Assembly: GCA_963925035.1 (NCBI GenBank)
Contig: CAWUSK010000039.1
Coordinates: forward strand, 37,345 to 101,344
From: UBA4466 sp963925035
GTDB taxonomy: Bacteria; Bacteroidota; Bacteroidia; Flavobacteriales_D; Crocinitomicaceae
Direction of reading: 5' to 3'
DNA length: 64,000 bases
Shown: positions 28,805 through 38,252 of the stretch, piece after piece
How positions within the stretch are numbered: the first letter of the stretch is position 1
Layout of the letters: each line of letters opens with the position of its first letter
Position numbers and translations under genes: made by a program
The notes under the pieces: model-generated
What the model was told of the DNA's origin: nothing
The model's database searches: none
The model's input: only the letters and a program-made list of their open reading frames with translations

Positions 28805-30129
28805 AAAAAGTTCTAATTCTCGCTTATGATTTCCCTCCTTTTGTCTCGGTAGGCGGTTTGCGCCCCTACAATTGGTTCAAATACATGAAAGATTGTGGAT
28901 ACGAACCAATTGTTGTTACAAGGCAATGGGATGAGGAATACAATGGCATTGCAGATTATGTTACTCCGAGTAGTACTTCAAAAACGGTATTTGAAGAAAA
29001 TGGATTTGGTACAATTATAAAATCACCTTACTTCCCCAACTTCCCGAATCGACTCTATTTAAAATATGGTGAACATAAATTTAAATTAATTCGAAAAGTG
29101 TGCTCGGCTTTTTTTGAAATCTCTCAATTCTTATGGATAACAGGCCCTAAAAAAGAAATTTATAAGTCTGCCAATCAATATTTAAAAAACAACCGTGTCG
29201 ATATCATTCTAGCAACAGGTGATCCGTTTGTTTTGTTTCATTATGCGTCCTTGTTGAGTCAACAATACAAAACGCCATGGATTGCAGATTATCGCGACCC
29301 ATGGTCATTTGGACTTGGCATGGACAAAAAAATAATATACAAAAGATGGAGCCGGTTCATTGAGAAAAAAACACTCAAAACCGTTTCTGAAATCACTGCA
29401 GTTAGCAATATATTTCTTAATAAAATTCAATTATTGACTGACAAAAAAATACATGTTATTCCAAATGGCTATGATCCAGAAATAATAGATAATTTGGAAT
29501 TACAAAATCGCACAAACAAAATATTAACGATCGGTTTTATTGGTTCGATTTACAAATGGAATCCAGTGAAGCAATTCTTAAAAATACTGAGCACATTTGT
29601 TTCTCAAAATGGTGATGATTCGATACGGTTGAATATGTATGGAATTAACAATAAAAAAAACGTCCAAAAGTTAATTGAAACTAAATATACAAATTTACAA
29701 AAGGTAGTAACCATATACCCTAGACTTCCGAACGATGAAGTACTTGCTGAATCCTCCAAAAGCCATGTCCTTTTATTATTCAATTACTATGCTATAATTG
29801 GCACGAAAATATACGATTATATGGGGATGAAAATTCCCATTTTATTTTGTTTTTCGAATGACGAAATTACCGATAATCTGAGAGACAAATACAAAGCTAT
29901 GAATGAGTATAGTGACCAGCCATTTGATGCACAACAAAAGCTTATCGAGGAAAAAAACGCAGGAATTATAGTTGAAAACTCGATTCATTTAATAAAGACC
30001 CTAGAAAGTTTATCTTCTGAATTTAAAGAAAACGGAGAAATAAAGTGCCATTCATTAGACAATCAAGAATTCTCGCGTAAAAGACAAACAGAAAAATTAA
30101 GTCAAATAATGAACGCTTTAACTAATTAG
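28801..30129 (+). CDS. Glycosyltransferase, GT-B fold (GT4-like)
   Basis: 442 residues, TTG start overlapping the previous stop by four bases. The N-terminal KVLILAYDFPPFVSVGGLRPYNWFKYMKDCGYEP is the usual GT4 acceptor-domain opening. IADYRDPWSFG and ITAVSNIFLNKI, then IHVIPNGYDPEII and IGFIGSIYKWNP, mark the domain junction. The C-terminal donor-site E.G motif is weak, which fits the more divergent GT4-like family. Part of the polysaccharide operon. Confidence 0.88.
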   Translation: MKKVLILAYDFPPFVSVGGLRPYNWFKYMKDCGYEPIVVTRQWDEEYNGIADYVTPSSTSKTVFEENGFGTIIKSPYFPNFPNRLYLKYGEHKFKLIRKVCSAFFEISQFLWITGPKKEIYKSANQYLKNNRVDIILATGDPFVLFHYASLLSQQYKTPWIADYRDPWSFGLGMDKKIIYKRWSRFIEKKTLKTVSEITAVSNIFLNKIQLLTDKKIHVIPNGYDPEIIDNLELQNRTNKILTIGFIGSIYKWNPVKQFLKILSTFVSQNGDDSIRLNMYGINNKKNVQKLIETKYTNLQKVVTIYPRLPNDEVLAESSKSHVLLLFNYYAIIGTKIYDYMGMKIPILFCFSNDEITDNLRDKYKAMNEYSDQPFDAQQKLIEEKNAGIIVENSIHLIKTLESLSSEFKENGEIKCHSLDNQEFSRKRQTEKLSQIMNALTN

Positions 30130-30133
30130 AAAA

Positions 30134-30751
30134 ATGCAAAAAGTCGTCATTGTAGATTATGGAATGGGAAATATTAATTCCATTAAAAAACAACTCGAAA
30201 GAACGTCAGTGCATGTTACTGTCTCTTCTGAAATTTCTGTGATTCACGGTGCAGATAAACTCATATTACCAGGTGTGGGGCATTTCAAAAAGGCCATGGA
30301 CAACTTGATAGAATTGGGTTTGATTGATGTGTTAAATCAAAAGGTGATTACCAAAAAAACACCCGTGTTAGGTATTTGTCTCGGAATGCAATTAATGGCG
30401 AATAAAAGTGAAGAGGGAAATGCAACAGGACTTGGTTGGATTGAGGGAGAAGTGGTTCGAATGAAAGTGAATGACTCGCTTCGCTATAAAATTCCACACG
30501 TAGGTTGGAATTCGATTGTTCAACAAAAAACATCTGTGCTCAACACTCATATTGAGGAGGACGCATCAATGTATTTTGTCCATGCTTATAAGTTCGTTGC
30601 TAAAAACGAAGCTGATATTTTACATACAACTTCTTATGAAACCGAATTTACCTCTGCCGTATCAAAGGATAATATTTTTGGTGTACAGTATCACCCTGAA
30701 AAAAGTCAGGATGAAGGACTTCAAATCTTTAAAAACTTTATCGCCATCTGA
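30134..30751 (+). CDS. hisH2: HisH-type glutamine amidotransferase of a sugar amidination pathway
   Basis: 205 residues. Class I amidotransferase: VDYGMGNINSIKKQL, LPGVGHFKKAM, nucleophile Cys82 in VLGICLGMQLM, and His187/Glu189 in VQYHPEKSQ. It releases ammonia from glutamine. It resembles histidine-pathway HisH but sits in a polysaccharide locus, overlaps a HisF paralogue by one base and lies just before an N-acetyl-sugar amidotransferase gene. The same trio (HisH2, HisF2, WbpG) turns an acetamido into an acetamidino group in Pseudomonas O-antigen sugars, so that role is assigned rather than histidine synthesis. Confidence 0.9.
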   Translation: MQKVVIVDYGMGNINSIKKQLERTSVHVTVSSEISVIHGADKLILPGVGHFKKAMDNLIELGLIDVLNQKVITKKTPVLGICLGMQLMANKSEEGNATGLGWIEGEVVRMKVNDSLRYKIPHVGWNSIVQQKTSVLNTHIEEDASMYFVHAYKFVAKNEADILHTTSYETEFTSAVSKDNIFGVQYHPEKSQDEGLQIFKNFIAI

Positions 30752-31515
30752 TGTTTAGACCAAGAATAATCCCCGTTTTATTGCTCCAAGATGAAGCCCT
30801 CGTCAAATCCATTGGATTTAAGAAACACAAATACATTGGCGATCCCATTAATGCCGTTCGCATATTCAATGACTTAAGGGCCGACGAATTGGTCTTTTTA
30901 GATATTGAAGCGAGTAAGAAAAATCGACTTATTTCGTTGGACTTTGTTAAAGACGTAGGAGAAGAAGCGCGCATGCCTTTTGCTGTTGGTGGAGGAATTA
31001 AAACCATCGAAGATATTCGTTCCATCATTTCAGCTGGAGCAGAAAAAGTCATCATCAATACCGCGGCTATTCAAAACCCTAATTTAATTCGCGAAGCGGC
31101 AGATTATTTTGGTTCTTCGACCATTGTTGTGTGCATCGACGTTAAAAAGAAGTTGTTCAAAGGAAATCTTGTTTGGTGCCTAAACGGGTCAAAAAGCAGC
31201 GGGATTTCTCCAGTCGATTTTGCCCAACAAATGGAAAAATTAGGTGCAGGGGAAATTATCGTGCAATCTATCGAGCAAGATGGAATGATGGAGGGCTATG
31301 ATATTGAATTGATCAGGTCTATTTCGGAAGCTGTTTCAATTCCTGTAATAGCCTTAGGCGGCGCAGGAAATACAAGCGATTTAGAAAAAGCTCATAACAA
31401 GGGCTTTGCAAGCGCAGTTGCTGCAGGGAGTATGTTTGTATACCAAGGAACCAAAAGAGGAGTCCTTATTAATTATCCTGAAACGAATGATATACAATTC
31501 AATACTATTGAATAA
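30751..31515 (+). CDS. hisF2: HisF2/AglZ-type cyclase-like subunit for acetamidino sugar modification
   Basis: 254 residues, TIM barrel. The start MFRPRIIPVLLLQDEALVKSI has Leu at the place of the catalytic Asp11 of true HisF (usual text IIPCLDVKDG). The second catalytic Asp is kept in VVCIDVKKK. PFAVGGGIKTIEDI, GEIIVQSIEQDGMMEGYD and VIALGGAGNTSDL are the usual phosphate-binding and barrel segments. Loss of Asp11 argues against imidazole-glycerol-phosphate synthesis and fits the LPS-associated subfamily, which channels ammonia to the WbpG partner. Its start shares one base with the hisH2 stop. Confidence 0.9.
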   Translation: MFRPRIIPVLLLQDEALVKSIGFKKHKYIGDPINAVRIFNDLRADELVFLDIEASKKNRLISLDFVKDVGEEARMPFAVGGGIKTIEDIRSIISAGAEKVIINTAAIQNPNLIREAADYFGSSTIVVCIDVKKKLFKGNLVWCLNGSKSSGISPVDFAQQMEKLGAGEIIVQSIEQDGMMEGYDIELIRSISEAVSIPVIALGGAGNTSDLEKAHNKGFASAVAAGSMFVYQGTKRGVLINYPETNDIQFNTIE

Positions 31516-31541
31516 TTCTTTCAAGAAAGAAGGGTTTTAGT

Positions 31542-31549
31542 TACATTTG
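31542..31549 (+). promoter_or_regulatory. Bacteroidota -7 element (TACATTTG) before wbpG
   Basis: Exact TAnnTTTG match 34 bases before the ATG, in the only real gap of this block. No clear -33 box. A small palindrome (TTCTTTC-AA-GAAAGAA) lies just upstream at about 31516-31531. Confidence 0.45.
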
Positions 31550-31582
31550 AATTCGTAAAACCAAAAACTACGAATCCAATTC

Positions 31583-32716
31583 ATGGAGGAAAGACCTTAT
31601 CAACTTTGCACGCGTTGCGTGATGGACACAACTGATCCTGACATTACATTCAACGAAAAAGGAGAATGCAATCTGTGCACCGAATTTCTAGATAAACGAA
31701 TCAAACATAAATTTCAAGGGGAACAAAGCGACAAACAGCTGGATGCATTAATCGAACAAATGAAAGCGGATGGTAAAGGCAAAGAGTACGATTGTATTAT
31801 GGGATTAAGTGGTGGAATTGATAGTTCTTATACTGCATATATTGCTACCCAAAGAGGTCTACGTGTTTTAGGTGTTCACCTCGATAACGGATGGAATTCT
31901 GAAGAGGCTGTTCAAAACATTAAAAACATAGCTAAGAAGTTAGAAATCGATTACGAAAGTTATGTTTTAAACTGGGCAGAGTTCAAAGACGTTCAATTGG
32001 CATTTTTAAAAGCTTCAATTCCCGAAGCCGAAACACCAACTGACATTGCTATTCCGGCAGCCACACATCATTTCGCTAAAAAATACGGTGTGAAATACAT
32101 CATTAGCGGTGGTAATTTTGCTACAGAAGGCATTCTACCTAAGCACTGGCATTACAATGCAAAAGACCTTACATACTTCAAGGCAATTAAGAAAAAATTT
32201 GCAACGCGCAAGTGGAGTACATTCCCAACATTTGGTTTCAGAAGTGAAATGTATTACAAGTTGGTGAAAGGGATAAAAATGGTTTACATTCTGAACCTTG
32301 TTCCTTATGACAAAGACAAGGCCATGGACTTTTTAAAAGATAAATTGGGCTGGAAATATTACAGTGGTAAACACTACGAATCGAAATATACAGGATTTAT
32401 TCAATCGTACTATTTGTTTGAAAAATTTGGAATCGATTACAGAAGAGCCACACTTGCAACCCAAATTTGCACTGGAGATGTTCAACGCGATGATGGACTT
32501 CAAATTTTAAGTGTAAAACCGTACAACGAAGAAAAAGTAAAGGAAGAGAAAGCATACATCGCAAAAAAATTAAGTATTTCGCTGTCTGAATTTGAAGGTA
32601 TAATGCAGTTACCACCAAAATGGTATACGGATTATCCAAATGATGAGAAAAAATTAGCGTTTATCTACGACACATATCGAAAAGTATTTAAAAAAGATAA
32701 ACTAGCTAATTTTTAA
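31583..32716 (+). CDS. wbpG: N-acetyl sugar amidotransferase (WbpG/PseA type)
   Basis: 377 residues. The N-terminal cysteine cluster CTRCVMDTTDPDI ... GECNLC is typical. The ATP-pyrophosphatase P-loop is GLSGGIDSSYTAYI, and YIISGGNFATEGILP and CTGDVQRDDGLQ are further family blocks. It activates the N-acetyl oxygen with ATP and adds ammonia supplied by the HisH2/HisF2 pair, giving an acetamidino (amidine) sugar. The amidine gives the glycan a positive charge. No sugar-nucleotide genes for the substrate are recognised beside it, so the target sugar is unknown. Confidence 0.93.
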   Translation: MEERPYQLCTRCVMDTTDPDITFNEKGECNLCTEFLDKRIKHKFQGEQSDKQLDALIEQMKADGKGKEYDCIMGLSGGIDSSYTAYIATQRGLRVLGVHLDNGWNSEEAVQNIKNIAKKLEIDYESYVLNWAEFKDVQLAFLKASIPEAETPTDIAIPAATHHFAKKYGVKYIISGGNFATEGILPKHWHYNAKDLTYFKAIKKKFATRKWSTFPTFGFRSEMYYKLVKGIKMVYILNLVPYDKDKAMDFLKDKLGWKYYSGKHYESKYTGFIQSYYLFEKFGIDYRRATLATQICTGDVQRDDGLQILSVKPYNEEKVKEEKAYIAKKLSISLSEFEGIMQLPPKWYTDYPNDEKKLAFIYDTYRKVFKKDKLANF

Positions 32717-32812
32717 TTTTGATTATAAGTGTATCTGCCAAAATATCAATTAAACAAATAAACTATCTTTACACTTTAATTAGTAGCATTATCATTACAC
32801 CCTAATCTTCAC

Positions 32813-33697
32813 TTGAACGAAAATCTACGACATACGAAATGTCTTAAATGTAATTCTGAACAAATCACTGAGCTCCCTGACTTCAGTAAAGTTGGACTTG
32901 TACAATGTGCTTCATGCTCTTTTGTGTTTTCGAAATGGATTCCATCAAAAGAAGAATTATTAGATTATTATTCTTCTGATTACGACCGCACAAAATATTT
33001 CTCGCCCATTACCGAAAAAAGGTACAATAAATTGTTGGAAGGATTTGAAAAATATAAATCAACAAACCGAATTTTAGATATTGGTGCTGGTTCTGGTTTT
33101 TTTCTTAAAACAGCTCAAAAACGAGGCTGGGAAGTTTATGGGACGGAAATTGATGAAAGTGCTATGGAAAATTGCAAAGATTCCAGTTTAAATATGTCGT
33201 TTGGTGATATAAATACAATTGATTTTCCTGAAAACTTTTTTGATGTTGTAGTGCACATTGAAGTTATCGAACATATTAACAATCCAAACGAATATGTGTC
33301 CGAAATACATAAAATACTTAGACCTGGAGGAATTACCTATTTGAGTACCCCGAATTTCAATGCGTTACACCGTATGCGCTTAAAAGAAAAGTACGATGTA
33401 ATCTCTTACCCAAATCACCTGTGCTATTATACGACAAAAACACTTAGAGACTTATTTAAGAAGCATCATTTATCTGCAATGAGTATTAAGACATCAGGAT
33501 ACAGTTTAACGCGATTAAAAACAAGCAAAGGGATTAGTAACCAATCTTATGTTTCTGAAACTTCTGATGACGAAATGCTTCGAAGTAAAATTGAATCCAA
33601 TGGATTTCTGAAATTCTCTAAATGGTGCTTCAATGGTGTATTTAATTTATTTAAAGTTGGTGACAGCCTGAAAGGTACTTTTATTAAGGAAAAATAG
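32813..33697 (+). CDS. SAM-dependent methyltransferase with N-terminal zinc-ribbon-like motif
   Basis: 294 residues, TTG start. The N-terminal CLKCNSEQITELPDFSKVGLVQCASCSF forms two CxxC pairs, as in methyltransferases of sugar clusters. The SAM site is RILDIGAGSGFF, followed by VYGTEIDESAM and the IEVIEHINNPNEYVSEIHKILRPGG block. It may methylate a glycan sugar or the chain end; the target is unknown. A near-consensus TATCTTTA lies at 32764-32771. Downstream is a repeat-filled gap. Confidence 0.88.
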   Translation: MNENLRHTKCLKCNSEQITELPDFSKVGLVQCASCSFVFSKWIPSKEELLDYYSSDYDRTKYFSPITEKRYNKLLEGFEKYKSTNRILDIGAGSGFFLKTAQKRGWEVYGTEIDESAMENCKDSSLNMSFGDINTIDFPENFFDVVVHIEVIEHINNPNEYVSEIHKILRPGGITYLSTPNFNALHRMRLKEKYDVISYPNHLCYYTTKTLRDLFKKHHLSAMSIKTSGYSLTRLKTSKGISNQSYVSETSDDEMLRSKIESNGFLKFSKWCFNGVFNLFKVGDSLKGTFIKEK

Positions 33698-34044
33698 ATT
33701 TCGAAGTTGTGGTGGAGAAAAAGTATTGTGAGTTTTATTACGACGAAGGCGCAAAGGGTAAGATAGCCCATTACTAAAAATTAAGGGCGCAAAGACATCA
33801 ACTGCATTGATGTTAGAGCCGAAACAATTTTAATTATAAATAGAATAAAGAAAATCATTAGCTTTATTTACATGACATTCTAAACATCAATGAAGTTGAA
33901 ACCAAAAACATCCATTTATGGATGTTAATCCTTTGTGTGCTTAATTTTCAGAGGCTCAATCCCCCTTAGACTTCGTGCCTTTACGGTGAAGAAAAAGCAA
34001 TCTTAAACATCAAATTTTCAATTCAAATTATTATCTTCACCCTC
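33698..34044. other. Intergenic region with dispersed-repeat copy
   Basis: 347 bases, no supported ORF. It is nearly filled by the repeat described separately. Next to asnB there is TATCTTCA, a weak variant of the -7 element, about ten bases before the start codon. Confidence 0.5.
33738..34000. repeat. Dispersed ACGAAGGCGCAAAG-type repeat, copy B, with hairpins
   Basis: The left end reads TTACGACGAAGGCGCAAAGG. The right end read on the other strand is CACCGTAAAGGCACGAAG, so the ends are inverted. Inside are two hairpins, ACATCAActgcaTTGATGT near 33795-33813 and ACATCCATttATGGATGT near 33907-33925, followed by TGTGTGCTTA. It shares these words with copy A at 18.8 kb. No coding capacity. Confidence 0.6.
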
Positions 34045-35964
34045 ATGTGTGGAATAACAGGATTTATTGACTTCAACAAAGCTACCAGTGCTGCTACTTT
34101 GTTGAATATGACAAATTCTCTCGCGCATCGAGGACCAGACGGATTTAGTACTGAACTTATTTCATCTTCCTCATTTGATGTAGGAATGGGGCACCGTCGA
34201 TTATCGATTATCGATTTAAGCGATCACGGTAAACAACCTATGAAATGGGAATCGCTTTGGCTCTGCTTTAACGGTGAAATATACAATTACAAAGAAATTA
34301 AAGTAGAACTTTCTCAACTTGGCCACACATTTATCGGTGATTCTGATTCTGAAATGATTCTGCACGCTTTTAAAGAATGGGGCAAAGAGAGCATTCAACG
34401 CTTTATTGGAATGTTTGCAATTTTCATTTTTGACGAAGCGACAAATGCTGTTTTCTGCGTGAGAGATCGTGCTGGTGTAAAACCTTTTTTCTACTATTTT
34501 AAGGACGGTCTATTTCTTTTTGCATCTGAATTAAAAGCATTTCATCAGCATCCAAAATTTGAAAAAGAAATTGATGGAAATGCTGTTGCTGCCTTTATGC
34601 AATATGGGAATGTTCCAACGCCGCACTGTATTTTTAAAAATGCTAAAAAAATTAATCCAGGACATACCATTTCGTTGGATTTAAATTCAATTCCAGCGAA
34701 TATTAAGCAAATTACACAGCAACAATACTGGAATGTTTACGATGCTTACAATCAACCTAAATCGACTGTTTCATACGAGCAGGCGAAAGTGGAAACGCAA
34801 GCTATTTTGGAGTCTGCGGTCAATTACCGAATGGTGGCTGATGTTCCGGTAGGTGTATTTTTAAGTGGTGGATTTGATAGCACATGTGTTACAGCGCTTT
34901 TACAAAAAGACAGAACAGAAAAGCTGAAAACATTTACAATTGGCGTTCCAGATATCGGTTTAAATGAAGCCCCTTACGCAAAAGACATTGCCAATCATTT
35001 AGGAACCGATCACACGGAATTTGAATGCACAGAACAAGAAGCGCTTGGAATGATTCACGAGTTACCTTTTTACTTCGACGAACCGTTTGCCGACTCAAGT
35101 GCCATACCAACAACCTTGGTGAGTAAAATGGCACGTAAAGATGTCACCGTTGCTTTAAGTGCTGATGGTGGAGATGAAATCTTCGCTGGTTACAATCGCT
35201 ACGATTACATGATGCGTTACGGAAATAAATTGAACTCAATTCCTGGCTTCGTGCGTAAATCAATGGTTGGAATAATGAATAAAATTCCTTCAGATAAAAT
35301 TCCAATCCTCAAGCATAAATACAATTTTCACAATCGTTACGAAAAGATGAAAGGTGTATTACATAACCCATCTGATAAAGAAATTATGCTGAGTTTAAGT
35401 CAACAATTTACAGACACTCAGATGAAGGATATCATGAAAAACACTTTTCAACCTTTGGATACTATGTATTTGAGTGATGAATTGAAATCTGAATATAAAA
35501 CACCTCTTTCATACATGACCGCAATTGATTATCAAACGTACATGCTGGATGATATTTTGCAAAAAGTAGATCGCTCAACTATGATTCATAGCTTGGAAGG
35601 AAGAGAGCCATTTCTCGACCATAGAATAATAGAATATGCAGCTCAATTGCCGGATGAATACAAATATTTCAACGGTGAGAAAAAGCGAATTTTACGCGAT
35701 ATTACATATCAATATGTTCCTAAACCATTGTTAGACCGCCCAAAAATGGGGTTTGCAATTCCTTTGGCGACTTGGTTAGCCAATGATTTACGAGATTTGG
35801 TCGAAACTCATCTCTCTGAGAAACAAATTACCCAGCAAGGAATTTTTAATTGGGAATACATTGATAAGATCAAAACGTCTTTTTACAACGGCAAAAAAGA
35901 ATATGACACAAAATTGTGGTATATTTTAATGTTCCAAATGTGGTTCGGAAAATGGGGCAATTAA
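34045..35964 (+). CDS. asnB: Asparagine synthase (glutamine-hydrolysing)
   Basis: 639 residues. Class II glutaminase domain with the N-terminal nucleophile Cys2 (MCGITGFIDF), LAHRGPDG and GHRRLSIIDLS. The synthetase domain has the PP-loop VGVFLSGGFDSTCVTALL and SADGGDEIFAGYNRY, followed by LEGREPFLDHRI. It makes asparagine or, in surface-glycan loci, may amidate a sugar acid. Placement two bases before a glycosyltransferase suggests a role in the glycan, but this is inference. Length is normal for the exopolysaccharide-associated type. Confidence 0.94.
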   Translation: MCGITGFIDFNKATSAATLLNMTNSLAHRGPDGFSTELISSSSFDVGMGHRRLSIIDLSDHGKQPMKWESLWLCFNGEIYNYKEIKVELSQLGHTFIGDSDSEMILHAFKEWGKESIQRFIGMFAIFIFDEATNAVFCVRDRAGVKPFFYYFKDGLFLFASELKAFHQHPKFEKEIDGNAVAAFMQYGNVPTPHCIFKNAKKINPGHTISLDLNSIPANIKQITQQQYWNVYDAYNQPKSTVSYEQAKVETQAILESAVNYRMVADVPVGVFLSGGFDSTCVTALLQKDRTEKLKTFTIGVPDIGLNEAPYAKDIANHLGTDHTEFECTEQEALGMIHELPFYFDEPFADSSAIPTTLVSKMARKDVTVALSADGGDEIFAGYNRYDYMMRYGNKLNSIPGFVRKSMVGIMNKIPSDKIPILKHKYNFHNRYEKMKGVLHNPSDKEIMLSLSQQFTDTQMKDIMKNTFQPLDTMYLSDELKSEYKTPLSYMTAIDYQTYMLDDILQKVDRSTMIHSLEGREPFLDHRIIEYAAQLPDEYKYFNGEKKRILRDITYQYVPKPLLDRPKMGFAIPLATWLANDLRDLVETHLSEKQITQQGIFNWEYIDKIKTSFYNGKKEYDTKLWYILMFQMWFGKWGN

Positions 35965-35965
35965 C

Positions 35966-37186
35966 ATGAAAAAAGTACTTTACATATCGTATGATGGGAT
36001 GACAGATCCGCTAGGTCAATCTCAGGTATTACCATATATTTCTGGTTTAACCAAAAAAGGATATACATTTCATTTGATCAGTTTTGAAAAGCATGATCGA
36101 TATCTTAAACATAAGAATCACATTCAAAAATATTGCGATGTAAATAACATTCATTGGCATCCACAAGATTATCATACAATAGGAGGTCTGAAGAAAACAA
36201 TTCGTCAAGTTCTAAAAATGAACAAAGTAGCGTATTATTTACACGAACGCCATCAATTTTCAATTATACACTGTCGGAGCTACATCGCAGCATTGGCCGG
36301 ACTTAAATTAAAACGCATGTTTGGTGTTAAAATGCTGTTTGATATGCGCGGTTTTTGGGCGAATGAGCGAGTTGATGGAAAAATATGGAACCTTGATTCT
36401 AAAATCTACCGCACCATTTACAATTACTTCAAACAGAAAGAAATTCAATTTTTCAAAAAATCAGATTACACCATTTCGCTTACAACGAATGGAATGAATG
36501 AAATCAGGTCATGGGAAGCATTGAAGGAAACGGATGTGAAAATTAAAGTAATTCCATGTTGTGTCAATTTAGAATTATTTGATCCAACTAAAATAGATTC
36601 AACACAAAAATCCGCGCTCAAAAATTCATTAAACATTAATGACACTGATTTTATTTTAGGCTATGTTGGCTCAATTGGTACTTGGTACATGTTGCCTGAA
36701 ATGTTGGGTTATTTCAAAGTTCTGAAATCTATTAAAGCCAACGCTAAATTTCTATTTGTTACTGGTGAGAAACCCGAATACATTCTTGAAGAGGTAATCA
36801 AAAAGGACTTAAAACCTGATGATTTTATTATTACTTCTGTACTGCACGATCAAGTGCCAATTCATATTTCATTGTTTGATCAATCGGTGTTTTTTATTCG
36901 TCCATCCTATTCAAAAAAGGCCTCCTCGCCTACTAAACAAGGTGAAATTATGGCAATGGGTGTTCCATTAGTTTGCAACAGCGGAGTTGGAGATACTGAT
37001 GAAATTGTACTAAAATATAATTCAGGAAAGGTTATTTCAGAATTCACTGATGAAGAATATAGAAAGGTAATCGAGGAAAATACCGTTTTTGATTCTGAAG
37101 AAATAACCAAAGGAGCAAAGGACTATTTTGCTTTGGAAGAAGGAGTAAATCGTTATCTTAGCGTTTACAAAGCCATCGATGACTAA
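35966..37186 (+). CDS. Glycosyltransferase family 4
   Basis: 406 residues. GT-B fold: KVLYISYDGMTDPLGQSQVLPYISGL at the N-terminus (a common GT4 opening), SIIHCRSYIAALAGL, FDMRGFWANERVDG, VIPCCVNLELFDP, LGYVGSIGTWY, and a donor-site segment KKASSPTKQGEIMAMGVPLVCN. The sugar is unknown. It overlaps the next glycosyltransferase by eight bases. Confidence 0.93.
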   Translation: MKKVLYISYDGMTDPLGQSQVLPYISGLTKKGYTFHLISFEKHDRYLKHKNHIQKYCDVNNIHWHPQDYHTIGGLKKTIRQVLKMNKVAYYLHERHQFSIIHCRSYIAALAGLKLKRMFGVKMLFDMRGFWANERVDGKIWNLDSKIYRTIYNYFKQKEIQFFKKSDYTISLTTNGMNEIRSWEALKETDVKIKVIPCCVNLELFDPTKIDSTQKSALKNSLNINDTDFILGYVGSIGTWYMLPEMLGYFKVLKSIKANAKFLFVTGEKPEYILEEVIKKDLKPDDFIITSVLHDQVPIHISLFDQSVFFIRPSYSKKASSPTKQGEIMAMGVPLVCNSGVGDTDEIVLKYNSGKVISEFTDEEYRKVIEENTVFDSEEITKGAKDYFALEEGVNRYLSVYKAIDD

Positions 37187-38252
37187 AAAAGTATTCATTC
37201 TTGCACCTTATCCAACTGGAGAAGCGCCTTCACAACGGTTTCGTTTTGAACAGTACGTGGGTGAATTGTCAACTCAAAATTTAGCCATCGAAATTCACCC
37301 TTTTTTGAATGACAAAACGTGGGGGAAATTATACAAACAAGGGTCTTTTTTCGGAAAAGCGTTTGGCATTCTTGGCAGTTTTTGGAGGCGATTTCTTTTA
37401 CTCTTTCGATTAATAAAAGCCGATTATATTTTCATTCACAGAGAAGCAGCAATGATTGGTCCACCTGTTTTTGAATGGATCATTGCAAAAATACTTCGCA
37501 AAAAATACATTTTCGATTTTGACGACGCGATATGGTTGCCTAATTACAGCGAATCGAATGCTAAATTCCACCGTTTAAAAGCCTATTGGAAAACCAAGTG
37601 GATTATCAAATGGGCTGGCAATGTTACTGCAGGAAATGAGTACTTAAAAAATTATGCTGAGCAGTACAATAAAAAAGTTCAAATCATTCCTACTACCATT
37701 GACTTAGTAAATGTGCACAACAAAAAAACAGATTACAATTCGAGTAAAATTACTATTGGCTGGACTGGAACGCACACAACAATGCATTATTTAAATGAAA
37801 TTATTCCTGTATTAAAATCATTGGAAAATGAGTATTCGTTTACTTTCACTGTGATCTCCAACTTACCTCCTATTTATGGATTAGAATCATTGCAATTTGT
37901 AAAATGGAACAAGGAAACAGAAATTGAAGATCTAGCAAAGTTCTCAATCGGAATAATGCCTTTAATTGATAATCAATGGGCAGAAGGAAAATGTGGATTT
38001 AAAGGATTACAGTACATGGCACTTGGAATTCCAGCAATTCTATCACCAGTTGGCGTGAACACTTCCATTATTCAAGACGGTGTGAATGGTTTTTTATGTT
38101 CTACGGCTGAAGAATGGAAATCACAATTGATTGCGCTTTTCGAATCCAAAGAACTTTGTCAAAAAATTGGTTATGAAGGTTATAAAACGATTGTTGATCG
38201 ATATTCCGTTGAAGCAAATCTTCCTCATTACAAACAATTGTTCCAATCATGA
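37179..38252 (+). CDS. Glycosyltransferase family 4
   Basis: 357 residues. GT-B fold: FILAPYPTGEAPSQRFRFEQYVGEL, YIFDFDDAIWLPNYSESNAKFHRL, VTAGNEYLKNYAEQY, and the donor-domain IGWTGTHTTMHYL, GIMPLIDNQWAEGKCGFKGLQYMALGIPAILSP. The E-rich donor motif is GKCGFKGLQYMA. The last four bases overlap the rdgB start (ATGA), so rdgB is translationally tied to the polysaccharide genes. Confidence 0.93.
   Translation: MTKKVFILAPYPTGEAPSQRFRFEQYVGELSTQNLAIEIHPFLNDKTWGKLYKQGSFFGKAFGILGSFWRRFLLLFRLIKADYIFIHREAAMIGPPVFEWIIAKILRKKYIFDFDDAIWLPNYSESNAKFHRLKAYWKTKWIIKWAGNVTAGNEYLKNYAEQYNKKVQIIPTTIDLVNVHNKKTDYNSSKITIGWTGTHTTMHYLNEIIPVLKSLENEYSFTFTVISNLPPIYGLESLQFVKWNKETEIEDLAKFSIGIMPLIDNQWAEGKCGFKGLQYMALGIPAILSPVGVNTSIIQDGVNGFLCSTAEEWKSQLIALFESKELCQKIGYEGYKTIVDRYSVEANLPHYKQLFQS

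Noticed and set aside
30134..31515. Histidine biosynthesis genes hisH and hisF
   Set aside because: No other his genes nearby, HisF lacks the catalytic Asp11, and a WbpG-type gene follows; acetamidino-sugar modification fits better.
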